A stretch of DNA of 64,000 bases from Streptomyces tirandamycinicus (GTDB lineage Bacteria; Actinomycetota; Actinomycetes; Streptomycetales; Streptomycetaceae): the NCBI RefSeq assembly GCF_003097515.1, contig NZ_CP029188.1, positions 4,785,001-4,849,000 of the forward strand, read 5' to 3'. This document shows, one piece after another, positions 36,421-47,762 of this stretch. The notes beneath the pieces were generated by a model. That model made no database searches and was not told where the DNA came from. It saw nothing but the letters and a program-made list of their open reading frames with translations. The translations under genes and the position numbers were made by a program. Positions within the stretch are counted from its first letter, which is position 1. Every line of letters begins with the position of its first letter.

Positions 36421-38403
36421 TCAGACCAGGCTCTCCCGCCAGGCCCGGTGCAGCCCCGCGAAACGCCCCGCGCCGTCGACGAGGGCGGCCGGGCTGCCGT
36501 CCTCGACGATGCGGCCGCCTTCCATCACCAGGACCCGGTCGGCGATCTCCACCGTCGACAGCCGGTGCGCGATGACGATGGCGGTACGCCCGCGCAGCAC
36601 CGTGTCCATGGCCCGCTGCACCGCGCGCTCGCCGGGGACGTCGAGCGAGCTGGTGGCCTCGTCCAGGATCAGCACCGCCGGGTCGGCCAGCAGCGCCCGG
36701 GCGAAGGCGACGAGCTGGCGCTGGCCCGCGGAGATCCTTCCCCCGCGCTTGCGCACATCCGTGTCGTAGCCCTCCGGCAGGCCGCAGATGAAGTCGTGCG
36801 CCCCGATGGCCTTCGCGGCCCGCTCGATCTCCGCACGCGTCGCCTCCGGCCGGCCGATGGCGATGTTCTCGGCGACCGTGCCGGAGAACAGGAAGGCCTC
36901 CTGGGTCACCATCACCACCCCGCGCCGCAGCTCGGGCACCGGAAGGTCGCGCAGATCGGTCCCGTCGAGCAGGACCCGCCCGTCCGCCGGGTCGTAGAAC
37001 CGGGCCAGCAGCTTCGCCAGCGTGGACTTGCCCGCGCCGGTCGAGCCGACGACGGCGACGGTCTGGCCTGCGGGGATCGTCAGATGGAAGCGCGGCAGCA
37101 CCTCTCCGCCGGTGCGGTACGCGAAGCGCACGTCCTCGAAGACCACCTCCCGGCCCGGACCGGTGGCACCGGCGCGCTCCGGCAGCCCCACCGGGCGGGC
37201 CGGCTCCGGTACGGACGGCGTCTGGGCGAGCAGGCCCGCGATCTTCTGCAGCGACGCGGCGGCCGACTCGTAGGAGTTGAGGAACATGCCGAGCCGGTCG
37301 ATCGGGTCGTACAGCCGCCGCAGATAGAGCACCGAGGCCGCCAGCACGCCCAGCGCCAGCGTCCCCTCGGTCACCCGGTACGCGCCCCACAGCACGATTC
37401 CCGCCACCGCTGTGTTGGCCACCAGCCGGGACCCCACGACATAGCGGGCCATCTCCAGCAGCGCGTCCCCGTTGCTGCGGGCGTGCCTGGCGTTCAGCGC
37501 GCGGAAGTGCTCGTCGTTCGCCCGCTCGCGGCGGAAGGCGCGCACCGGCCGGATGCCGTTCATCGTCTCCGCGAACTTCACGATGACGGAGGCGATGGCG
37601 GTGGACCGCTCGGAGAAGACCATCGCGGCGCGCCGCCGGTAGAGCTGCACCAGCAGGTACAGCGGGACGAAGCTGAGCACGGCGAGGCCGCCGATGCCGA
37701 GGTCGAGCCAGAGCAGCATCGCCGAGATGTAGACGAACGACAGGGCCACGGCGAGGAGTTCCTGCAGTCCCTCGCTGAGCAGTTCGCGCAGCGACTCGAC
37801 GTCGGTGGTGGAGCGGGAGATGATCCGGCCCGAGGTGTAGCGCTCGTGGAAGTCCAGACTCAGTGCCTGGGCGTGCCGGAAGATCCGGCCCCGCAGATCG
37901 AGCAGCGCGTCCTGGTTGACCCGGGCCGACGCGCGGATGAAGGCGTACTGGAACGCACCGGACCCGACAGCGCACACCGCGTACCCGGCGCCCACCACGA
38001 CCAGGGGCCCGTGGTCGCCGTCGCGCAAGGCGGGCACCCCGCGGTCGATGGCGAACGCGACGAGCAGCGGTCCGGCCTGGGCAGCGGCCTGCTGGAGCAG
38101 CAGCAGGACCGCGGCGACGAGTACCCGGCCACGGAGGGGGGCCAGCAGCGACCTCAGCAGTGCGCCGGTGGCGCCGTCGGGCGCGGGCAGGGCGTCCCGG
38201 TCGAAGGCGTCGCCACCGGTGTCCAGGCCCGTCCCGTCAGGGGCCTTTGCCTTCGCTGCCGTCCCGTCAGGGCCCGTCCCGCCCGCGGCGGTTCCGCCGG
38301 TGGCCGTGCCGTGCGGGCCCGGTGCCCCGGGGGACTCCGGGACGGCCCCGGCCGAGGCGTCCCCGCCGTCCGGCTGCGGCGTCGTGGCCGTCGATGACGT
38401 CAT
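36421..38403 (-). CDS. ABC exporter half-transporter, subunit with consensus Walker B
   Basis: A 660-residue type IV ABC exporter half: a 75-residue Gly/Thr/Pro-rich N-terminal extension, six helices (about 85-390) and an ATPase domain. Motifs are Walker A GSTGAGKST, Q-loop VTQEAFLFSG, signature ISAGQRQ (LSGGQ in most relatives), Walker B VLILDEATSSLD with the catalytic Glu, and H-loop IAHRLST. The ATG at 38403 overlaps the stop of the next subunit (ATGA). The altered signature here and the altered Walker B in the partner fit a heterodimer with one degenerate ATP site. The substrate is unknown; drugs, lipids or peptides are all possible. Confidence 0.93.
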   Translation of the reverse strand: MTSSTATTPQPDGGDASAGAVPESPGAPGPHGTATGGTAAGGTGPDGTAAKAKAPDGTGLDTGGDAFDRDALPAPDGATGALLRSLLAPLRGRVLVAAVLLLLQQAAAQAGPLLVAFAIDRGVPALRDGDHGPLVVVGAGYAVCAVGSGAFQYAFIRASARVNQDALLDLRGRIFRHAQALSLDFHERYTSGRIISRSTTDVESLRELLSEGLQELLAVALSFVYISAMLLWLDLGIGGLAVLSFVPLYLLVQLYRRRAAMVFSERSTAIASVIVKFAETMNGIRPVRAFRRERANDEHFRALNARHARSNGDALLEMARYVVGSRLVANTAVAGIVLWGAYRVTEGTLALGVLAASVLYLRRLYDPIDRLGMFLNSYESAAASLQKIAGLLAQTPSVPEPARPVGLPERAGATGPGREVVFEDVRFAYRTGGEVLPRFHLTIPAGQTVAVVGSTGAGKSTLAKLLARFYDPADGRVLLDGTDLRDLPVPELRRGVVMVTQEAFLFSGTVAENIAIGRPEATRAEIERAAKAIGAHDFICGLPEGYDTDVRKRGGRISAGQRQLVAFARALLADPAVLILDEATSSLDVPGERAVQRAMDTVLRGRTAIVIAHRLSTVEIADRVLVMEGGRIVEDGSPAALVDGAGRFAGLHRAWRESLV

Positions 38404-40235
38404 CGCTCTCGCTCCTCGGCATGAGCGCCCGACATCAGCCAGGCGTACTCGGCGTTGTCCCGCAGCAGTTCGTGGTGGGTGCCGACGGCCGCGACCCGGC
38501 CCCCGGACAGCAGCGCCACCCGGTCGGCGAGCAGCACCGTGGACGGCCGGTGCGCCACCACCAGGGCGGTGGTGTCCCGGAGGACCCGGCGCAGCGCTGC
38601 CTCCACAAGGGCCTCCGTGTGCACGTCGAGTGCCGACAGCGGGTCGTCGAGTACGAGGAACCGCGGCCTGCCCACGACGGCGCGGGCGAGGGCGAGCCGC
38701 TGCCGCTGGCCGCCCGAGAGGCTGAGGCCCTGCTCGCCGACCTGGGTGGCACATCCCTGCGGCAGCGCGTCCACGAAACGCGCCTGGGCCACGTCCAGCG
38801 CCCGCACCACCTCCTCGTCATCGGCGTGCTCGGCGCCCATCCGCACGTTCTCCCCGACACTGGCCGAGAAGAGCGTCGGCTCCTCGAAGGCCATCGACAC
38901 CAGGGTCCGCAGCTCCTCGCGCGGCATGGCGGCGATGTCCCGCCCGTCCAGCGTGATGCGCCCGGCGGTCACCTCGTACAGCCGCGGTACGAGCGCGGTC
39001 AGCGTCGTCTTTCCGCTGCCCGTGGCGCCGACGAGAGCCATGGTCTCCCCGGGCCGGATGTGCAGGTCGATGTCCTTCAGCACCGGTTCTCCGTCCTCGG
39101 AGGCGTCGGGATAGCGGAAGCGGACGCCCTCGAACCGGAGCCCGCCCTCCACGAGCCCCGTCGATTCCACGGGCCCCGTCCATTCCACGGGCCCGTCCCC
39201 GGCCCCGTGCTTCCCCTCCCGTTCCACCTCCGTCTCCGCCTCCACCTCCGCGTCCAGGACGTCGAAGTAGCGGTCCGTCGCCGTCGCCGCCTCCTGGCTC
39301 ATCGCGAGCAGGAAGCCCATCGCGTCCACCGGCCAGCGCAGCGCGAGCGCCGTCGAGAGGAAGGCGACCAGCGTGCCGGCCGACAGGGTGCCGTCCGCGA
39401 CCTGCATCGTGCCGAGCACCAGCGCGGCGCCGATGGCCAGCTCGGGGACGGTCATGATGACGCCGAAGATCCCCGCCAGCAGCCGGGCCTTGACCAGCTC
39501 GGTCCCGCGCAGCCGCCCGGACAGCGCACGGAAGGCCGCCGCCTGGCTGCGGTGGCGCCCGAAGCCCTTGATGACGCGGATGCCGAGGACGCTCTCCTCG
39601 ACGACGGTGGTGAGATCGCCCACCTGGTCCTGCGCGGTCCGCGCCACCGACGAGTAGCGCGCCTCGAACCGGGCGATGACGAACACCAGCGGCGCGACCG
39701 GGGCCAGCAGCACCAGTCCGAGCGTCCACTGCTGGGCCAGCATGATCCCCGCGCCGACGACGATCGTCACCCCGTTGACGAGCAGGAACGTCAGCGGGAA
39801 CGCCAGGAACAGCCGTACCAGCATCAGATCCGTCGTCCCGCGCGACAGCAGTTGCCCCGACGCCCACCGGTCGTGGAACGCCACGGGCAGCCGCTGGAGG
39901 TGCCGGAAGAGATCCGCCCGCATCGCCGCCTCCACCCCGGCCAGCGGACGGGCCACCAGCCAGCGCCGGAAGCCGAACAGCAGCGCCTCCGCGACACCGA
40001 GCAGCAGCAGGTACAGGGCCCCCAGCCACACCCCGCCCACGTCCCGGTCGGCGACCGGCCCGTCCACCATCCACTTCAGGACCAGCGGGATGACGAGGCT
40101 CAGGCAGGAGGCGACGATCGCGACGACCGCCGCGGTGAACAACCGGGCTCTGACCGGGCGTACGTACGGCCAGAGCCGCAGCAGGGAGCGGACGGCGGAC
40201 CGGTCGGGCCGGGTGGCTTCAGCTGTGGTGGACAT
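38400..40235 (-). CDS. ABC exporter half-transporter, subunit with non-consensus Walker B
   Basis: A 611-residue partner of the downstream half-transporter: six helices (about 30-325), then an ATPase domain. Walker A is GATGSGKTT, the Q-loop position reads AFEEPTLFSAS (Glu where Gln is usual), the signature is canonical LSGGQRQR, and Walker B is FLVLDDPLSALD, with Asp replacing the catalytic Glu; the H-loop is VAHRPST. These changes mark the degenerate nucleotide site of heterodimeric exporters. A short GPVEWTG/GPVESTG repeat sits in the linker before the ATPase. The ATG at 40235 starts MSTTAEATRPDRSAVRSLLR. First gene of the pair. Confidence 0.93.
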   Translation of the reverse strand: MSTTAEATRPDRSAVRSLLRLWPYVRPVRARLFTAAVVAIVASCLSLVIPLVLKWMVDGPVADRDVGGVWLGALYLLLLGVAEALLFGFRRWLVARPLAGVEAAMRADLFRHLQRLPVAFHDRWASGQLLSRGTTDLMLVRLFLAFPLTFLLVNGVTIVVGAGIMLAQQWTLGLVLLAPVAPLVFVIARFEARYSSVARTAQDQVGDLTTVVEESVLGIRVIKGFGRHRSQAAAFRALSGRLRGTELVKARLLAGIFGVIMTVPELAIGAALVLGTMQVADGTLSAGTLVAFLSTALALRWPVDAMGFLLAMSQEAATATDRYFDVLDAEVEAETEVEREGKHGAGDGPVEWTGPVESTGLVEGGLRFEGVRFRYPDASEDGEPVLKDIDLHIRPGETMALVGATGSGKTTLTALVPRLYEVTAGRITLDGRDIAAMPREELRTLVSMAFEEPTLFSASVGENVRMGAEHADDEEVVRALDVAQARFVDALPQGCATQVGEQGLSLSGGQRQRLALARAVVGRPRFLVLDDPLSALDVHTEALVEAALRRVLRDTTALVVAHRPSTVLLADRVALLSGGRVAAVGTHHELLRDNAEYAWLMSGAHAEERER

Positions 40236-40436
40236 CAGGAGCGAGCCTACGGTTCACCACTGACATGGCCCACCGAGTTTCTCCCGCCCCGGGGGTCCTG
40301 CCCTCGCGCCCCCGCGGTCCGACTCCTCCGCCCCGGTCCGGCCCTGACGCCGCGCCCTCCCGTCCGCCGCCGCGCCTCCCGCCGACTCCCCCTGCGGTTC
40401 CCCGCCGCCCGCCGTTCCCCGCCGCCCCACGGCGGC

Positions 40437-42710
<2,274 letters not shown>

Positions 42711-42824
42711 CTGTCGGCCTCCCGCGGCTCGTCGGGCCCGCGCGGCTCCCGCCCCGGCGTCCCGGCCGTGGCTCCCCGCGTGCGGTCCTCCCACCATCTC
42801 TGCCCGACGCCGCGCCGCTCCCAA

Positions 42825-42966
42825 CATGACCCGCTCCCGGCATGGCCCGCCTTCAACATGGCCCGCTCCCGGCACACCCTGCCCCCGGCATGGCCCGCTC
42901 CCGGCATGACCCGCTTCCCCGCCCCGCCCTTCGGCACGCCCTGCCCCCGGCACGCCCCGCCCCCCG
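42825..42966. repeat. 16-bp tandem repeat array, nine units
   Basis: The unit catggcccgctcccgg occurs exactly at 42857-42872 and 42889-42904, with near-copies at 42825, 42841, 42873, 42905, 42935 and 42951; one unit (42921-42934) is 14 bp. The array fills most of the 340-bp space between the divergent glgX and L,D-transpeptidase genes. Confidence 0.93.
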
Positions 42967-43052
42967 CATGACCGGCGCCGACGTTTCCCCGGGAGGGTGG
43001 CCGTCGTTGGGCGGGACGTGCTGTGTCTCTGCGATCCCACGAGGTGGACTCT

Positions 43053-44306
43053 GTGAGCAACGCGGTGAGGCGGACGAGGGCCACGCTGGCCGTCGCCGCG
43101 CTGTGGACGGTACTGCTCGCCGGCGTGGCCGGCTGCACCGGCGAAGCCGGGAGTGCCGGGAGTGCCGGCGGTCCGGCCGCCGAAGGCGACAAACCCCGGG
43201 CGCCCGGCGACACCATCCGGATCACCCCGGCCGACGGGGCCACGGCGGTGCCCGCGGACGGCAGGCTCGAAGTGGCGCTGGCGGGCGGGCGGCTGGAGCG
43301 GGTCAAGGTCACCCGGATCGAGGACGCGCAGCCGGCCGAGGTCCCGGGCGCCGTCTCCCCGAACGGCCTGACCTGGCGCCCGAAGCCGGGCACCCGGCTC
43401 GCGCTGGCGGCCAAGTACAGCGTCGACGCGGTGGCGCTGGATGTCCACGGCCGCCGCTCGGCGCGGCACACGACCTTCACCACCGTCGTCCCCGACCACC
43501 GGTTCATCGGCTACTTCACCCCGGAGAACCGCTCCACGGTGGGCGTCGGAATGATCATCTCGTTCGACTTCAACCGCGGCATCAGGAACCGTGCGGCCGT
43601 CGAGCGGGCCATCCGCGTCACCTCCGTCCCGCCGGTGGAGGTCGTGGGCCACTGGTTCGACGCGGAGCGCCTCGACTTCCGCCCGCGCGAGTACTGGAAG
43701 CCGGGCACCAAGGTCACCGTCGACATGGCCCTGCGCGACGTCGAGGGGGCGGCCGGGGTGTACGGAGTCCAGCGCAAGACCGTCCGCTTCACCGTGGGCC
43801 GGTCCCAGGTCTCCGTGGTCGACGCCCGCGAGCAGACCATGGAGGTGCGCCGCGACGGCAGGCTGCTGACGACGCTGCCGGTCACCACCGGCGGGAAGAA
43901 GACCCGGACGTACAACGGCAGGATGGTCGTCAGCGAGATGCACGACGTCACCCGCATGAACGGGGCCACCGTCGGTTTCACCGACGACGACGGCAAGAGC
44001 GAGTACGACATCAAGGACGTTCCGCACGCGATGCGGCTCACCACGTCCGGCACCTTCCTGCACGGCAACTACTGGGCCGACCCGGCCGTCTTCGGCGCGC
44101 GGAACGTCAGCCACGGCTGCATCGGGCTGCGCGACGAGAAGGGCGGCAGCCAGGACTCCCCGGCGGGCTGGTTCTTCGACCGGACGCTCGTCGGCGACGT
44201 GGTGGAAGTGGTCAACTCCCCGGACCGCACGGTCGACCCGTGGAACGGGCTGAGCGGCTGGAACATGGGCTGGGAGGCGTGGAAGGCCGGCTCCGCGCTG
44301 CGCTGA
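43053..44306 (+). CDS. L,D-transpeptidase lipoprotein (first paralogue)
   Basis: Cell-wall enzyme forming 3-3 peptidoglycan cross-links or attaching partners to the stem peptide. The 417-residue chain has a lipoprotein signal (lipobox LAGVAGC), a Gly/Ala linker, two Ig-like domains (about 55-140 and 150-255) and a C-terminal YkuD domain with HGNYW and catalytic SHGCIGLR (Cys near 356). The C-terminal WNMGWEAW extension is typical of actinobacterial LdtMt2-like enzymes. The GTG at 43053 is preferred because GAGGTGG lies just upstream; a GTG at 43023 is in frame but lacks a site. Followed by a close paralogue in the same direction. Confidence 0.93.
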   Translation: MSNAVRRTRATLAVAALWTVLLAGVAGCTGEAGSAGSAGGPAAEGDKPRAPGDTIRITPADGATAVPADGRLEVALAGGRLERVKVTRIEDAQPAEVPGAVSPNGLTWRPKPGTRLALAAKYSVDAVALDVHGRRSARHTTFTTVVPDHRFIGYFTPENRSTVGVGMIISFDFNRGIRNRAAVERAIRVTSVPPVEVVGHWFDAERLDFRPREYWKPGTKVTVDMALRDVEGAAGVYGVQRKTVRFTVGRSQVSVVDAREQTMEVRRDGRLLTTLPVTTGGKKTRTYNGRMVVSEMHDVTRMNGATVGFTDDDGKSEYDIKDVPHAMRLTTSGTFLHGNYWADPAVFGARNVSHGCIGLRDEKGGSQDSPAGWFFDRTLVGDVVEVVNSPDRTVDPWNGLSGWNMGWEAWKAGSALR

Positions 44307-44479
44307 GCGCCCCGCCGCATGGGCGGCGCCCCCACCGGGCAGATTTGCGACTGAACGGTGACATCGGTGAGAAGCCGCGGCGACCTGCGGTGTGATTATC
44401 TGTCGCAGTGCGCGCCGTTCGAGCGCGTGGGGGTGCGGGCCCCGGCGGGGCCGGGCCGTGCGAGGGGAGACAACTCATC

Positions 44480-45724
44480 GTGAACGGGCAGCCGATATCG
44501 GGGGCAGCGGTCAGGACGGGCCGGCGACGCGGGCGCACCGCGCTGCCGGCCCTCGCCATGGGTGCGCTGCTGCTGCTGGTGTCCGCCTGCGGCGGCGGCT
44601 CCGACCGCCCGGCCGGCGCCGGCAAGAAAGCCGAGGACGCCGGCAAGGTCGGCACGGCGGCGTCGCAGGCGGTCGTGACCGTCGCGCCCAAGGACGGGGC
44701 GAAGGCGGTCGCCACCAGCGGCACGCTCAAGGTGACGGCCGACCGGGGCAGGCTGACCGAGGTCGCCGTCAAGGACGACAAGGGCAACGCGGTCGAGGGG
44801 AGGATCGCGGCGGGCGGTGCGAGCTGGGAGCCGCTGCAGCACCTCGCGTCGGCCACCAAGTACCGGGTGCACGCCGTGGCCGAGGACGCCGAGGGCCGCG
44901 AGTCCGCGAAGGACACGACCTTCACCACGCTCGTCCCCAAGAACACCTTCATCGGCCACTACACCCCCGAGAACGGCTCCACGGTCGGCGTCGGCATGCC
45001 CGTCTCCATCAACTTCACCCGCGGCATCACCGACCCCGAGGCCGTCGAGAAGGCCATCAAGGTCACCGCCGAGCCGTCGGTGCCGATCGAGGGGCACTGG
45101 TTCGGCAACGACCGCCTGGACTTCCGCCCCGAGAAGTACTGGGCCGCGGGTACCAAGGTGACGGTCCGGCTCAACCTGGACGGTGTCGAGGGCCGGCCCG
45201 GCGTGTACGGCAAGCAGGCCAAGACGGTCTCCTTCACCATCGGCCGCAGCCAGGTCTCCACCGTCGACGCCAAGGCCCACACCATGAAGGTGGTGCGCGA
45301 CGGCGAACTGATCAAGACCATCCCGATCACCGCGGGCGCCCCGTCGACCACGACGTACAACGGCCAGATGGTCATCAGCGAGAAGTACAAGGTGACGCGG
45401 ATGAACGGCGCCACCGTGGGCTTCGGCGGCGAGTACGACATCAAGGACGTCCCGCACGCCATGCGCCTGTCGACGTCCGGCACCTTCATGCACGGCAACT
45501 ACTGGGCCTCCCGCGGCACCTTCGGCTCGGCGAACGTCAGCCACGGCTGCGTCGGTCTGCGCGATGTGCGAGGCGCCTACGACAGCGGTACCCCGGCCGC
45601 GTGGATGTTCAACAACTCGATCATCGGCGACGTGGTGGTCGTGAAGAACTCCAAGGACAAGCAGATCGCCCCCGACAACGGCCTGAACGGCTGGAACATG
45701 CCCTGGGCGGAGTGGATCGGATAG
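44480..45724 (+). CDS. L,D-transpeptidase lipoprotein (second paralogue)
   Basis: A 414-residue enzyme with the same layout as the preceding one: lipoprotein signal (ALLLLVSAC), a Lys/Gly-rich linker (about 45-70), two Ig-like domains and a YkuD domain with YDIKDVPHAMRL, HGNYW and SHGCVGLR (Cys near 357), ending WNMPWAEW. The two proteins share most core motifs, so they arose by tandem duplication; this copy keeps a shorter loop (FGGEYDIKD against FTDDDGKSEYDIKD). The GTG at 44480 follows a GGGGAGA site. A perfect 17-bp hairpin ends the unit. Confidence 0.93.
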   Translation: MNGQPISGAAVRTGRRRGRTALPALAMGALLLLVSACGGGSDRPAGAGKKAEDAGKVGTAASQAVVTVAPKDGAKAVATSGTLKVTADRGRLTEVAVKDDKGNAVEGRIAAGGASWEPLQHLASATKYRVHAVAEDAEGRESAKDTTFTTLVPKNTFIGHYTPENGSTVGVGMPVSINFTRGITDPEAVEKAIKVTAEPSVPIEGHWFGNDRLDFRPEKYWAAGTKVTVRLNLDGVEGRPGVYGKQAKTVSFTIGRSQVSTVDAKAHTMKVVRDGELIKTIPITAGAPSTTTYNGQMVISEKYKVTRMNGATVGFGGEYDIKDVPHAMRLSTSGTFMHGNYWASRGTFGSANVSHGCVGLRDVRGAYDSGTPAAWMFNNSIIGDVVVVKNSKDKQIAPDNGLNGWNMPWAEWIG

Positions 45725-45741
45725 TCCCGCGACGGTAGGGA

Positions 45742-45796
45742 CGAGGGGCCCGGTGCCGTGCCGGCCGGCGGAACCCGGACGGCACCGGGCCCCTCG
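45742..45796. terminator. Strong hairpin after the L,D-transpeptidase pair
   Basis: Arms 45743-45759 and 45779-45795 are perfect 17-bp complements, extendable by one base pair. It lies 18 bp after the stop codon and 27 bp before the next start. Confidence 0.8.
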
Positions 45797-45822
45797 GAGT
45801 GAACGAGGGCTAACCTCCCCGT

Positions 45823-46590
45823 ATGACAGTCACTCTCGAAGTCTCCGAAGGCGTCGGCACCATCCGCCTGGACCGCCCCCCGATGAACGCCCTGGACATC
45901 GCGACCCAGGACCGGCTGCGCGAACTGGCCGCCGAGGCGACCGACCGGGACGACGTGCGCGCCGTGATCCTCTACGGCGGGGAGAAGGTGTTCGCGGCCG
46001 GAGCGGACATCAAGGAGATGCAGGTGATGGACCACGCCGCGATGGTGAAGCGGTCGAAGGCCCTGCAGGACTCCTTCACCGCCGTCGCGCGCATCCCCAA
46101 GCCCGTCGTCGCGGCCGTGACCGGCTACGCCCTGGGCGGCGGCTGCGAGCTGGCGCTCTGCGCCGACTACCGGATCGCGGCGGACAACGCCAGGCTGGGC
46201 CAGCCGGAGATCCTGCTCGGCCTGATCCCCGGCGCCGGCGGCACCCAGCGGCTGGCCCGGCTGGTGGGCCCGTCCAGGGCCAAGGACCTCATCTTCACCG
46301 GCCGCCATGTGAAGGCGGACGAGGCGCTGGCCATCGGGCTGGTCGACCGCGTCGTACCGGCCGCCGAGGTCCACGGGCAGGCGCACGCCTGGGCCGCGAA
46401 GCTGGCCCAGGGGCCGGCGCTGGCGCTGCGGGCGGCCAAGGAGTCCGTGGACGCCGGGCTCGAGACGGACATCGACACCGGACTCGCGATCGAACGGAAC
46501 TGGTTCGCGGGTCTGTTCGCGACCGAGGACCGCGAGCGCGGGATGCGGAGCTTCGTCGAGGAGGGCCCGGGGAAGGCCAAGTTCCTGTGA
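45823..46590 (+). CDS. Enoyl-CoA hydratase/isomerase family protein
   Basis: A 255-residue crotonase-fold enzyme. The oxyanion-hole motifs AAGADIKEM (58-66) and GYALGGGCELALCADYRIA (101-119) are intact, and both Glu residues used by hydratases are present (Glu109 in GGGCELAL, Glu129 in LGQPEILLG), followed by GLIPGAGGTQRLARLVG. This set favours a true enoyl-CoA hydratase of fatty-acid or amino-acid beta-oxidation over the other crotonase activities. No other beta-oxidation gene is adjacent. It sits alone, bounded by a hairpin on each side. Confidence 0.92.
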   Translation: MTVTLEVSEGVGTIRLDRPPMNALDIATQDRLRELAAEATDRDDVRAVILYGGEKVFAAGADIKEMQVMDHAAMVKRSKALQDSFTAVARIPKPVVAAVTGYALGGGCELALCADYRIAADNARLGQPEILLGLIPGAGGTQRLARLVGPSRAKDLIFTGRHVKADEALAIGLVDRVVPAAEVHGQAHAWAAKLAQGPALALRAAKESVDAGLETDIDTGLAIERNWFAGLFATEDRERGMRSFVEEGPGKAKFL

Positions 46591-46775
46591 ACCGGCCCGA
46601 GAGGGCAGGGAATTGGACACCGGCGCCGGTTTCGTCAACATGGCGCCTGGCTTAGTCGAACCTTGAAGAGACCGTGAGCGCCGTCGCCCGCTGCTCTTGG
46701 CGATCACGCGTAAGCGCTGCGTCATCGCAGGTGAGTCGCGGTATGAGGGCCTCTGAGTGCCAGTGGCATATGTCA

Positions 46776-46814
46776 ATTCGGCACCCCCGGGCTCCGCTCC
46801 CCGGGGTGCCGAAT
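46776..46814. terminator. Hairpin upstream of the ATPase gene
   Basis: attcggcacccc (46776-46787) and ggggtgccgaat (46803-46814) are perfect 12-bp inverted arms. It may terminate the hydratase transcript or act as a leader structure for the next gene 48 bp downstream. It argues against translation from the in-frame GTG at 46757. Confidence 0.6.
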
Positions 46815-46861
46815 CCTCCGGAACGGTCACGGGGGCGCCTCCGGGCGGCCATGATGGGGGC

Positions 46862-47365
46862 ATGGCGGGGCTGGAAGGTGTGGAGCAACCACGGGCGCGC
46901 GGCAGCGCGACCGCCGCGCGGTGGGCGCCGGCCGTCGACGACGAGCGGGCGCTCGAGGCGGTCGAGCTGTTCGGCGATCCCTCCGAGGGGGAGGTCGAAC
47001 TCCCCTCACGACCCGAATCCGCGGCCGTCGCACGCCGGCTGACGCAGTGCGTGGCGCTCCGCCAGTGGGCACTCTCCCCGCAGACCGCCGAGCACGCGAT
47101 CCTGCTGGTCTCCGAGCTGGTGGGCAACGCGGTGCGGCACACCGGGGCCCGGGTGTTCGGACTCCGGATGCTCCGCCGGCGCGGCTGGATCCGCATCGAG
47201 GTGCGCGATCCCTCGCGGGGGCTGCCCTGTCTCATGCCGGTCCGCGAGCTCGACACCAGCGGCCGGGGCCTCTTCCTGGTCGACAAGCTGTCCGACCGGT
47301 GGGGTGTCGATCTGCTGCCGCGCGGCAAGACCACCTGGTTCGAGATGCGGACGGACGACCGCTGA
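46862..47365 (+). CDS. Anti-sigma-factor-like ATP-binding protein (HATPase_c_2)
   Basis: A 167-residue single-domain protein of the RsbW/SpoIIAB-like GHKL ATPase group, abundant in Streptomyces. It shows an N-box SELVGNAVRHTG (about 84-95), a D-box IEVRDPSRGLP and a glycine-rich LDTSGRGLFLVDKLSDRWG lid (about 133-151). Such proteins often bind a sigma factor or phosphorylate an anti-anti-sigma factor, but many stand-alone copies have no known partner and none is encoded next to it. The ATG at 46862 is preferred because the preceding hairpin would otherwise be coding. Confidence 0.82.
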   Translation: MAGLEGVEQPRARGSATAARWAPAVDDERALEAVELFGDPSEGEVELPSRPESAAVARRLTQCVALRQWALSPQTAEHAILLVSELVGNAVRHTGARVFGLRMLRRRGWIRIEVRDPSRGLPCLMPVRELDTSGRGLFLVDKLSDRWGVDLLPRGKTTWFEMRTDDR

Positions 47366-47493
47366 GCCGGGCCCCCGCGGTGCCCGGGGCGGGGTCCGCG
47401 TGGCCCCCGGGGCGAGAGGGCGGGCCCGGGGTGCGTGAAGCGCGGCGGCCCGCCCCGTGCGGGATGCGGACGGGGAGCGCATGCGCCGTGGGT

Positions 47494-47710
47494 CGTGAGC
47501 GTACGTAGCACGGGCCGGGTGCGTGCGCCGCGTGGCCGTGAGCGTGCGCGGTGCGGGCCGGGTGCGTGCGCGGTGCGGGCCGGGTGCGTGCGCGGTGCGG
47601 CCTTGAACGTGCGCTGCGCGGGCCGTGAGCGTGCGCGGTGCGGCCTTGAACGTGCGCTGCGCGAGCCGTGAATCCCTGCGGCGCGGACCGGGTGCGTGTG
47701 CGGCACGGGC
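47494..47710. repeat. 21/22-bp tandem repeat array, ten units
   Basis: Ten units of the type cgggtgcgtgcgcggtgcgg plus two bases run without gaps. Units at 47559-47580 and 47581-47602 differ by one base, and a ttgaacgtgcgctgcgcg-type unit recurs at 47603 and 47646. The array lies between the ATPase gene stop and a terminator hairpin. Confidence 0.92.
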
Positions 47711-47719
47711 CGTGCACGC

Positions 47720-47762
47720 ACGAAAGCCCCCTTCGCCGTCGAGGCGCCGAGGGGGCTTCGTG
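47720..47762. terminator. Hairpin after the 22-bp repeat array
   Basis: acgaa-gccccct and agggggc-ttcgt pair, with one extra A in the left arm; the stem borders 47720-47731 and 47750-47762. It probably terminates the ATPase gene transcript, which would then carry the whole repeat array as 3' UTR. Confidence 0.6.

Noticed and set aside
46757..46861. N-terminal extension of the anti-sigma-like ATPase from the GTG at 46757
   Set aside because: It would translate through a perfect 12-bp terminator-like hairpin and adds Pro/Gly-rich residues absent from the family core.
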